A stretch of 20,785 nt of DNA from an uncultured Eubacteriales bacterium. Lineage in GTDB: Bacteria; Bacillota; Clostridia; Christensenellales; CAG-138. The notes under the pieces were generated by a model. The model worked only from the letters and a program-made list of their open reading frames with translations. It was not told the DNA's origin and ran no database searches. Shown piece after piece: positions 14,865 through 20,785 of the stretch (positions are counted from its first letter, which is position 1; every line of letters starts with the position of its first letter). The stretch lies in assembly GCA_900540495.1 (NCBI GenBank), contig UQGA01000024.1:1-20785 (forward strand), written 5' to 3'. A program made the translations under genes and the position numbers.

Positions 14865-15683
14865 TCAATCCCCGTCCGGCTGCACGCGGATCTCATCCTC
14901 CGACAGGATGAGGCGCGCCGTTCCGTCGGCGGTGCGCAGGACCTCTACCCCCTGCGCATCGAGCAGCGAGAGCAGTTCCTCCGCAGCGGGATTCTTTTCG
15001 GAGTCCGTGATGATCGCAAAGCCCGGCGAGGCTGCGGCGAGCAATGCGGCGGAGGTCTCGTGGAGCCGGCCGTGATGCGGAAGTTTGAGCACGTCGCATG
15101 CAAGATCATAGCCGCCGTCGAGCAGTTCCTGCGTGCGCGCTTCTTCCGCATCGCCCATGAGCAGAACCCGCCGGTTGCCAAACTGCACGCGCACGACAAG
15201 CGATTGATTGTTGTCATCGCCGTCATAAGCGGCCTTTGGCGTCCACACGTCGATTGCCATCCGTCCGATGGAAAACGAGACGTCCCGGGAAAGCCGTTCC
15301 GTGGGGATGCCGGCTTCTTGAAGGGCGGCCAGCAGCGCTTCGTATCGCTTCCCGCCCGGCTCATATGCGGGCATAAATGCGCTTGTGACCGGAATCCCGC
15401 TCAGCAGATCCGGCGCGCCGCCGATATGGTCTTTATCGAAATGCGTAAAAATGACGCAGTCAAGCCGTTCAATCCCGGCCTGCGCAAGCGCGGCCAGCAC
15501 CTTTTCGCCATCCTCCTCTTCGCCGGCATCGATGAGCACGCTGTGCGTGCCGTCGGTCAGCAGGATGCTGTCCGCCTTGCCGATGGAGAGTGCGCATACC
15601 GTCAGTTCCGGCACAGGCTGCGAAACACAGCCGCCGGGCAAGAGCAATCCCAATATCAGCAGCAGGACAAGCAATCGCTTCAT
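14865..15683 (-). CDS. ComEC-like metallo-beta-lactamase fold lipoprotein
   Basis: A 272-residue secreted or surface-anchored hydrolase. The N-terminus MKRLLVLLLILGLLLPGGC is a lipoprotein signal with likely lipidated C19, although proline at -3 is unusual for a lipobox. The remainder matches the soluble domain of ComEC/Rec2: the metal motif THFDKDHIGG (H81, D85, H86), NNQSLV (158-163), LLMGDAE (174-180) and LPHHG (201-205). Such proteins are thought to cut DNA or other phosphodiesters. The large competence channel domains are absent. ATG 15683 is chosen because upstream sequence in the same frame is not conserved, and AGGAT lies 9 bases before it. It is divergent from dinB. Confidence 0.85.
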   Translation of the reverse strand: MKRLLVLLLILGLLLPGGCVSQPVPELTVCALSIGKADSILLTDGTHSVLIDAGEEEDGEKVLAALAQAGIERLDCVIFTHFDKDHIGGAPDLLSGIPVTSAFMPAYEPGGKRYEALLAALQEAGIPTERLSRDVSFSIGRMAIDVWTPKAAYDGDDNNQSLVVRVQFGNRRVLLMGDAEEARTQELLDGGYDLACDVLKLPHHGRLHETSAALLAAASPGFAIITDSEKNPAAEELLSLLDAQGVEVLRTADGTARLILSEDEIRVQPDGD

Positions 15684-15737
15684 TTTGTCACATCCTCGTT
15701 GGGCGCGCTCCGATAGAGCCGGCGTCCGCTTTTGATC

Positions 15738-15767
15738 AGCGTAGCATATCCCGTCGCCGCCCGTCAA
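15738..15767 (-). promoter_or_regulatory. Possible promoter of the metallo-beta-lactamase gene
   Basis: TTGACG (15767-15762) and TACGCT (15743-15738) are spaced 18 bases apart on the minus strand, about 55 bases before the ATG. The match is moderate. Confidence 0.35.
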
Positions 15768-15830
15768 TGGGAGCCGCTGCACAAATTTGTTTGGACTAAC
15801 CATCTGCCGGAATTTGGAATGGCCGTTGCG

Positions 15831-15859
15831 TTGACAGGGAGGGGAAACCGGGATATAAT
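15831..15859 (+). promoter_or_regulatory. Consensus sigma-A promoter of dinB
   Basis: TTGACA (15831-15836), exactly 17 bases, then TATAAT (15854-15859): a perfect vegetative promoter, so strong repression would be needed. The predicted transcript starts near 15866, directly beside the LexA box. Confidence 0.88.
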
Positions 15860-15868
15860 ATCCGCATA

Positions 15869-15882
15869 CGAACATATGTTCG
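15869..15882. promoter_or_regulatory. LexA (SOS) operator of dinB
   Basis: CGAACATATGTTCG is a perfect 14-bp palindrome matching the Gram-positive LexA/DinR consensus CGAAC-N4-GTTCG. It starts 9 bases downstream of the -10 and so covers the transcription start. A direct repeat CGCATACG overlaps both ends (15863-15870 and 15881-15888). An in-frame ATG inside the box (15876) is not a plausible start. Confidence 0.9.
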
Positions 15883-15908
15883 CATACGGAAAGGAACGGG
15901 ACGAAAAG

Positions 15909-17174
15909 GTGCAACGACGGATACTGCATGCGGATTTCAACGGGTTTTATGCTTCCGTGGTCTGCCTGCTCGACCCGGCGCTTCGCGGGCGGCCGGTTGC
16001 CGTCGCCGGCGATCCGGCGGCGAGGCATGGCGTCATCCTCGCCAAGAATGAGGAGGCGAAACGCTTTGGCGTAAAAACCGGCGAGACGATCTGGCAGGCG
16101 CGCCGCAAGTGCCCGCGGCTGATCACGGTGCCGCCGGATTTTTCCCAGTATCTGCGTTTCTCACGTCTCGGGCGCGAGATTTACGGCACATATTCCGACC
16201 TTGTGGAGGGCTTTGGCCTGGACGAAAACTGGATCGATGTGAGCGGGAGCACCTGTAATTTTGAGGATGCGCGGCGTATGGCGGAGGAGATCCGTCTGCG
16301 CGTGCGGGAGGAGTTGGGCATCACGGTGTCCGTTGGCGTTGCGCCAAACAAGGTGTTTGCCAAACTCGCTTCCGATATGAAGAAGCCGGATGCGGTGACG
16401 CTTATCACGCCGGAGAATTTTCGCAGCCTTGTCTGGCCGTTACCGGCGGGCGCGCTCCTCTATGTAGGACGCGCAACAGAGGAAAAACTCCGGCGACTCG
16501 GCATCACCACCATCGGCGAGCTTGCGATGGCGCCGCCGGCCCTGTTGCGCGCCCAGTTTGGCAAGGTTGGACAGATGCTGCACGAATTTGCCAACGGCCG
16601 CGACGATACGCCCGTGGAGCGTATGGACGCACAGCGTGCCGCCAAGTCCGTCAGCAATGGGATCACGGCCCCCCGCGACCTTGTTTCCGATGCGGACGTC
16701 TATCTGACCGTGACCATGCTCTGCGAATCGGTGGCTGCCCGCCTGCGTGCAAACGGGCAGCGCGCGCGTACGGTACACCTTACCATGCGCGATACGGCGT
16801 TGCAGTCGTTCGTGCGGCAGGCCAAGCTGGAAAAGCCGAGCGATTTAACGATGGAGCTTGCCGCGCTTGCCATGGCGCTGTTCCGGGAACACTACGATTG
16901 GCGCATTCCATTGCGCAGCCTGTCCGTCAGCGCAACGGACCTCGTTGGAGCGGATGCGCCGGAGCAGCTTTCCCTGTTTTCCGATGAAACGGCGCGTCTG
17001 CGCGTGGCACGTGCGGAGGCCGCAGTGGATGAGATCCGAAGGCGGTTTGGTTATCACAGCATTGGCCGCGCCATCTTTCTGACCGATGCAGAGATCGGCC
17101 GCATGAATCCGCGCGAAGAGAACACAATCCACCCGGTCGGATGGCGCAGGGCGACGGAAGGAGAGAACGGATGA
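15909..17174 (+). CDS. dinB: DNA polymerase IV, Y family
   Basis: A 421-residue translesion polymerase induced by DNA damage. Visible parts: HADFNGFYAS with metal ligand D9, DENWID with D105/E106 (the second acidic pair), PNKVFAKLASDMKKPD in the palm, the helix-hairpin-helix thumb (LGITTIGELA) and the little-finger domain. EQLSLF (352-357) is a clean beta-clamp-binding motif. The residue after ASV, nearly always glutamate in this family, is valine (V18). GTG 15909 gives the usual N-terminus; the ribosome site is weak (CGGGA 6 bases upstream, or AAGGA further off). Upstream in-frame ATGs fall in the promoter or operator. The stop overlaps the next gene as ATGA. Confidence 0.93.
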   Translation: MQRRILHADFNGFYASVVCLLDPALRGRPVAVAGDPAARHGVILAKNEEAKRFGVKTGETIWQARRKCPRLITVPPDFSQYLRFSRLGREIYGTYSDLVEGFGLDENWIDVSGSTCNFEDARRMAEEIRLRVREELGITVSVGVAPNKVFAKLASDMKKPDAVTLITPENFRSLVWPLPAGALLYVGRATEEKLRRLGITTIGELAMAPPALLRAQFGKVGQMLHEFANGRDDTPVERMDAQRAAKSVSNGITAPRDLVSDADVYLTVTMLCESVAARLRANGQRARTVHLTMRDTALQSFVRQAKLEKPSDLTMELAALAMALFREHYDWRIPLRSLSVSATDLVGADAPEQLSLFSDETARLRVARAEAAVDEIRRRFGYHSIGRAIFLTDAEIGRMNPREENTIHPVGWRRATEGENG

Positions 17175-17401
17175 AACGGTATGTGGCGGTGGAGGCGCGG
17201 TTTGACGAAGGGGGCGGCATGCGTCCCCTGTGTGTGGTCTGGGAGGATGGGCGCCGGTTCTCGGTGGACCGGGTCATGGAAGTGCGGCGCGCTGCGAGCC
17301 TTAAGGCGGGGGGTACCGGCCTGCGCTATCGCTGCCTGATCGGCGGAAGGGAGCGATATCTGTTTTTTGAGGACCCGCGCTGGTTTGTTGAAATGGGATA
17401 A
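17171..17401 (+). CDS. Small conserved-looking protein coupled to dinB
   Basis: A 76-residue soluble protein of unknown function. Its start ATG 17171 overlaps the dinB stop, so it is translated with the polymerase and sits under the same LexA control. The sequence alternates short beta-like blocks: KRYVAVEARFDE, RPLCVVWEDGRRFSVDRVME, RYRCLIGGRERYLFFED, RWFVEMG. The W-x-D/G-R-x-F/Y-x-V pattern recalls the short DUF6504-like proteins found beside Y-family polymerase genes in Actinobacteria, but I cannot confirm homology. A role as a polymerase accessory or damage-response adaptor is inference from position only. Confidence 0.8.
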   Translation: MKRYVAVEARFDEGGGMRPLCVVWEDGRRFSVDRVMEVRRAASLKAGGTGLRYRCLIGGRERYLFFEDPRWFVEMG

Positions 17402-17412
17402 TGCTGAAGGGC

Positions 17413-17441
17413 GTGACAGCACGGGGAAAAAGTGGTATGCT
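17413..17441 (+). promoter_or_regulatory. Probable sigma-A promoter of pepF
   Basis: GTGACA (17413-17418) and TATGCT (17436-17441) are 17 bases apart, with TGg before the -10 (extended -10). It lies 12 bases after the stop of the preceding gene and 45 bases before pepF. Confidence 0.55.
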
Positions 17442-17485
17442 TATATAGAATCAGAAATTGAGCCCGCAACGGAGGAGGAATTTTT

Positions 17486-19264
17486 ATGCCGGCAAATCGC
17501 AGCGAACAGGACCCGAAGCTCCAGTGGCGCTTGACGGATATTTTTAAAAACGAAGCGGCGTGGGAACAGGCGCTGGCCACGGCGCAACAGGACATTGCAG
17601 CGGTCGAGACGTATCGCGGCCGTCTTGGGGAGGGCGCGGATGTGCTGCTCGAGCTGCTCAAGCGTCGCAGCGAGGCGGAGCAACTGCTCATGCGCGCATA
17701 TACCTATGCGCATCTGCATCAGGATACGGATAATGGCAGCGCCGCCTATCAGGGCATGACGGATCGGGCGATGCAGGCCATTATTGCAGCGCAGACGGCC
17801 GCCTCGTTTATTGAGCCGGAAATCCTTTCCATCGATCCGGCCACATTGCGCGGCTGGATGGCGCAGCCCCGCTTTGCATCCTTCCGGTTTTATCTGGAAG
17901 ATCTGGATCGCCAGCGCGCGCATACGCTCTCGGCGGCGGAAGAGCGGATTCTGGCCATGGCGGAGGACCCGCTCAGCGGCGCCGACAATGCGTTTACCAT
18001 GCTGTCGGATGTGGACCTTGATTTTGGCGCTGTGAAGGATGAGAACGGCAGGGAAATCAAGCTGACGCACAGCACCTACGGCCTGTTTCTGGAGAGCGCG
18101 GACCGCCGGGTGCGCCACGACGCGTTCCGGGGCATGTACAAGGCGTATCGCAGCATGAAGAATACGATTGCGGCGACCTATGCCGCTTCCGTGAAGGCGG
18201 ATGTATTTCGCGCCCGTGCACGTGGATATGCGGGGGCGCTGGAGGCGGCGCTGGACGGGAATAACGTGCCCGTCGCCGTATACGAGCAACTCATCGAGGC
18301 CGTACACGAAAAGCTGCCCGCTTTGCAAAAGTATTTGGCGCTGCGCAAAAAACAGCTCGGCGTGGAACAACTGGAGATGTACGATCTGTATACGCCAATC
18401 GTGCCGGATTGTGCGATGCCCATGAACTATGAGGAGGCGAAGGCGCTCGTCAAGGATGCGCTCAAGCCGCTGGGCGAGCGATATGGGAAGCTGCTTGACG
18501 AGGCATACGACAACCACTGGATCGACGTATACGAGAGCGCGGGCAAGACTTCCGGTGCGTTTTCGTGGGGCGTGTACGGCGTGCATCCGTTTGTGCTGCT
18601 CAACCATCAGGACAATGTGGACCATGCGTTCACGCTGGCGCATGAGCTGGGCCACGCCATGCACTCCTATTTTTCCAATGAAAAACAGCCCTACGAAACA
18701 GCCGAATATCGAATCATGGTTGCGGAGGTTGCCTCGACCGTCAACGAAACGCTCATGATGCAGTACCTGCTCGATCGGGAGAGCGATCCGGTCAAACGCG
18801 CCTATCTGCTCAATCAGCAGTTGGAGAACTATCGAACGACCTGCTTCCGCCAGACGATGTTTGCAGAGTTTGAGCTCAAGGCGCACCGCATGGCGGAACA
18901 GGGCGAGCCCCTTACGCACGAAAGCCTGAGCCGTGTTTACCGGGAACTCAACGAGCTGTACTATGCGGGCGTGCATGTGGATGACGACATCGCAGCCGAA
19001 TGGATGCGCATTCCGCATTTCTATAACGCGTTCTATGTCTATCAGTATGCGACGGGCATCTGCACGGCGACGGCCCTTGCGCGGGATATCCTTGAAAACA
19101 ACGGGCGAGAGCGGTATCTGGCGTTCCTCGCAAGCGGCGGCAGCGATTATCCGATTCGCCTGCTGCAAAACGCCGGCGTGGATCTGACGGACAAGCGCAG
19201 CATTGCGTCGGCGCTGGAGGTGTTTGTTCACGGCGTGGACGAGCTGACGGCGCTGCTCAAATGA
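17486..19264 (+). CDS. pepF: Oligoendopeptidase F (M3B metallopeptidase)
   Basis: A 592-residue cytoplasmic zinc peptidase that trims short peptides. The zinc motif HELGH is at residues 386-390 in AFTLAHELGHAMHSYFS, with the third ligand E414 in MVAEVASTVNE; later conserved blocks include ENYRTTCFRQTMFAEFE and FYNAFYVYQYATG. The family-typical N-terminal lobe (WRLTDIFKNEAAWEQAL) is present, so the protein is complete. The start ATG 17486 has GGAGGAGG 8 bases upstream. It is the first gene of a run with the small acidic protein and the GMP synthetase. The very long open frame on the opposite strand is a coding shadow. Confidence 0.95.
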   Translation: MPANRSEQDPKLQWRLTDIFKNEAAWEQALATAQQDIAAVETYRGRLGEGADVLLELLKRRSEAEQLLMRAYTYAHLHQDTDNGSAAYQGMTDRAMQAIIAAQTAASFIEPEILSIDPATLRGWMAQPRFASFRFYLEDLDRQRAHTLSAAEERILAMAEDPLSGADNAFTMLSDVDLDFGAVKDENGREIKLTHSTYGLFLESADRRVRHDAFRGMYKAYRSMKNTIAATYAASVKADVFRARARGYAGALEAALDGNNVPVAVYEQLIEAVHEKLPALQKYLALRKKQLGVEQLEMYDLYTPIVPDCAMPMNYEEAKALVKDALKPLGERYGKLLDEAYDNHWIDVYESAGKTSGAFSWGVYGVHPFVLLNHQDNVDHAFTLAHELGHAMHSYFSNEKQPYETAEYRIMVAEVASTVNETLMMQYLLDRESDPVKRAYLLNQQLENYRTTCFRQTMFAEFELKAHRMAEQGEPLTHESLSRVYRELNELYYAGVHVDDDIAAEWMRIPHFYNAFYVYQYATGICTATALARDILENNGRERYLAFLASGGSDYPIRLLQNAGVDLTDKRSIASALEVFVHGVDELTALLK

Positions 19265-19629
19265 CGAAAGAGGATATGGACATGGAGGAGAAAACGAACA
19301 TGGAGGAGAGGGAGCCTGTATTCAATGCAGAGAAGGCCTGCGCCTTTATCCTTGCGAAGTTCCGCGAACAGGGCGATTTTGTTGCGCTGGAGGGCATGGA
19401 TTTGGAGGGCATGGTCGCCTGCGCGCAACGCGCCGAGGAGGCGTATATGCGGGAAAGCGGCGTGCTCGACGGTGACGTTTACGACGATGACGCCGCGTTT
19501 GAGCGCGTTCGGGCGGCGCTGACGGAGGCGTTTCCTGCGCATAAGATGTATGCCATGCGCTTTGCCGAGGATTATCTCGATTACAGCGAGGAATATCTCG
19601 AGAGCGCCGGCCTGATCGATTGGGAATAA
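19261..19629 (+). CDS. Small acidic hypothetical protein
   Basis: Up to 122 residues, strongly acidic and mostly helical in appearance. The core runs from FNAEKACAFILAKFREQG through GMDLEGMVACAQRAEEAYM to ERVRAALTEAFP and a DYLDYSEEYLE tail ending IDWE. I do not recognise a family, though small acidic proteins of this kind often accompany housekeeping genes in Clostridia. The first ATG overlaps the pepF stop (ATGA). However, GGAGGAG at 19284-19290 stands 9 bases before ATG 19300, which would give 109 residues and may be the true start. No membrane or signal segment is present. It is cotranscribed with pepF and the GMP synthetase. Confidence 0.75.
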   Translation: MTKEDMDMEEKTNMEEREPVFNAEKACAFILAKFREQGDFVALEGMDLEGMVACAQRAEEAYMRESGVLDGDVYDDDAAFERVRAALTEAFPAHKMYAMRFAEDYLDYSEEYLESAGLIDWE

Positions 19630-19650
19630 CGTCATAGGAAAGGTATCGAT

Positions 19651-20631
19651 ATGGAACAGAACAAACGTCCGGAAAACATGGAACGGATCACCACGGCCGC
19701 TCTGGCGGAAGGTTTTATTGCGGAACAGGTTGGAGCGATCCGGCAACAGGTAGGGGAAAAGAAGGTGCTTTTGGCCCTGTCCGGGGGAGTGGACTCCTCC
19801 GTAGTAGCGGCGCTGCTGATCAGGGCCATCGGCAAACAGCTGGTGTGCGTCCATGTCAACCACGGCCTGCTGCGCAAGGGAGAGCCGGAGCAGGTGATAC
19901 GGGTGTTCAAAAACGAGATGAACGCCAATCTGGTTTATGTCGATGCGGTGGATCGCTTTTTGGACAAGCTGGCCGGCGTGGCGGAACCGGAGAAGAAGCG
20001 CAAGATCATCGGCACGGAGTTTATCCGCGTTTTTGAGGAGGAAGCCCGCAAGCAGGAGGGCATTGAATTTCTGGCGCAGGGCACCATTTACCCGGATATT
20101 CTTGAGAGTGGCCCCGTGAAAGCGCATCACAACGTGGGCGGCCTGCCGGAGGATCTGCGGTTTGCCCTGGTGGAGCCGCTGAAGTTTCTCTTTAAGGATG
20201 AAGTCCGAGTGGTAGGCAAAGCCCTTGGACTTCCCGACAGCATGGTTTACCGTCAACCGTTTCCCGGCCCCGGTTTGGGCGTCCGCTGCCTTGGCGCCAT
20301 CACGCGGGATCGCCTGGAGGCAGTGCGAGAATCCGACGCCATTCTCCGTGAGGAGTTTGCGAAGAATGGGCTTGCCGAAAAGGTGTGGCAGTATTTTACC
20401 GTGATTCCGGACCTTAAAAGCGTAGGCATTCGAGAGGATCGGCGCACCGAGGAATGGCCCGTGATCCTTCGCGCGGTAAACACAAAAGACGCCATGACGG
20501 CAACCGTCGAGGACGTGCCCTTCCCGCTCCTCCAACATATCACCCGGCGCATCACCACGGAGGTAAAGGGCGTCAACCGCGTCCTTTATGACCTCACGCC
20601 AAAGCCAACCGGCACGATCGAGTGGGAATGA
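19651..20631 (+). CDS. guaA: GMP synthetase, ATP-pyrophosphatase and dimerisation domains only
   Basis: A 326-residue enzyme for XMP to GMP conversion. It has the PP-loop LLALSGGVDSS (SGGVDS at 44-49), LAQGTIYPDILES (141-153), KAHHNVGGLPED, the XMP-binding region RQPFPGPGLGVR (201-212), and the C-terminal dimerisation domain ending KPTGTIEWE. The ~190-residue N-terminal class I glutaminase domain found in ordinary bacterial GuaA is missing, and nothing like it lies upstream. The start ATG 19651 has AGGAAAGG 7 bases before it. It therefore either works with a separate glutaminase subunit, as in archaea, or uses free ammonia. The open reading frame is intact and every ATPase motif is conserved. 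Confidence 0.92.
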   Translation: MEQNKRPENMERITTAALAEGFIAEQVGAIRQQVGEKKVLLALSGGVDSSVVAALLIRAIGKQLVCVHVNHGLLRKGEPEQVIRVFKNEMNANLVYVDAVDRFLDKLAGVAEPEKKRKIIGTEFIRVFEEEARKQEGIEFLAQGTIYPDILESGPVKAHHNVGGLPEDLRFALVEPLKFLFKDEVRVVGKALGLPDSMVYRQPFPGPGLGVRCLGAITRDRLEAVRESDAILREEFAKNGLAEKVWQYFTVIPDLKSVGIREDRRTEEWPVILRAVNTKDAMTATVEDVPFPLLQHITRRITTEVKGVNRVLYDLTPKPTGTIEWE

Positions 20632-20785
20632 CCGCACAAAACCCCGGAAAGCCTTACGGCTTAATGCACGACAAAGAGGTGACGGTTATGTTCGAGGCGA
20701 GAGGCTGGACGGTGTTGCGGATTTGGGAGTGCGAATTAAGAAAGAAGAATGAGACGGCCTTAATACATAGGTTATTAAACCTTGT
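20628..20785 (+). CDS. Vsr-like endonuclease C-terminal fragment (runs off the window)
   Basis: An open frame starts at ATG 20628, overlapping the GMP synthetase stop as ATGA, and is still open at the window end (52 codons). A second ATG at 20688 has AGAGGTGA a few bases upstream. Residues from about 14 read HDKEVTVMFEARGWTVLRI, then WECELRKKN, close to the C-terminal part of very-short-patch repair endonucleases (RD-x-x-x, then RGW-x-VLxxWECEL). The catalytic N-terminal domain is absent because that stretch is guaA. It is therefore a truncated relic, or a small stand-alone domain. Bases after ~20690 are AT-richer than the gene before, hinting at foreign origin. A weak hairpin (AAGCC with GGCTT, 20649-20662) lies near its start. 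Confidence 0.5.
   Translation, partial: MTAQNPGKPYGLMHDKEVTVMFEARGWTVLRIWECELRKKNETALIHRLLNL

Noticed and set aside
15732..15908. Longer N-terminus for dinB using ATG codons upstream of 15909
   Set aside because: The extra codons cover the -35, -10 and LexA box and are not conserved in Y-family polymerases.
15684..16028. 115-residue N-terminal extension of the metallo-beta-lactamase lipoprotein
   Set aside because: It overlaps the dinB promoter and coding region on the other strand, while ATG 15683 begins a clear signal peptide.
17441..19231. A ~600-codon open frame antisense to pepF
   Set aside because: It mirrors a clear metallopeptidase in GC-rich DNA, has no ribosome site and resembles no protein family.
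19228..20637. A ~470-codon open frame antisense to guaA and the acidic gene
   Set aside because: Coding shadow: it spans two real genes, is low in family-like motifs and lacks a start context.

Overview
The window reads as chromosome of a Gram-positive, endospore-forming member of the Bacillota, most likely class Clostridia. The main evidence is SpoVT and SpoIIID, a single-chain bacterial glycyl-tRNA synthetase, a clostridial-type CyuA cysteine desulfidase, strong AGGAGG-type ribosome binding sites and a CGAAC-N6-GTTCG LexA box. Most of the window is visibly GC-rich. The first ~1.5 kb and the last ~100 bases are clearly more AT-rich and may have a different history. No genus can be named from the sequence alone.

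Layout. 1-1582: end of a sugar ABC permease and nagA (amino-sugar uptake and deacetylation), closed by a terminator. 1597-2727 (-): a DUF362 protein with two 4Fe-4S motifs, divergent from 2918-5554 (+), a tight cluster of cyuA, a broken ybaK and a CorA-type channel, closed by a strong terminator. 5608-6159 (-) spoVT and 6642-6905 (+) spoIIID are divergent sporulation regulators, separated by ~480 bp that holds alternative hairpins, a possible small ORF and a sigma-E-like promoter. 6924-12080 (-) is a compact housekeeping run, transcribed glyQS, then a 10TM-type metal exporter, recD2 and comF. 12252-12455 (+): a tiny Cys-rich hydrophobic protein divergent from glyQS. 12456-13012 holds no gene I can recognise. 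13013-14624 (+): a GNAT acetyltransferase with a damaged start, then mnmA. 14605-14751 (-): a 48-codon ORF with a perfect Shine-Dalgarno sequence. 14865-15683 (-): a ComEC-like metallo-beta-lactamase lipoprotein. 15909-17401 (+): dinB plus a small companion gene behind a consensus sigma-A promoter and a perfect LexA box. 17486-20631 (+): pepF, a small acidic protein, and a GMP synthetase lacking its glutaminase domain. 20628 to the end: a fragment resembling the C-terminus of a Vsr endonuclease.

How the genes fit together. The best regulatory story is the SOS unit: promoter, operator, Y-family polymerase with a clamp-binding motif, and an ATGA-coupled small protein. spoVT and spoIIID place a sporulation pair back to back. 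cyuA and ybaK both deal with cysteine, but ybaK is inactivated by a stop and a frameshift. Much of the rest is ordinary housekeeping. I see no CRISPR array, transposase, rRNA or tRNA gene. I found no convincing new multi-gene system. The most useful leads are the dinB companion, the glutaminase-less GMP synthetase, the Vsr-like tail and several unlisted small ORFs.
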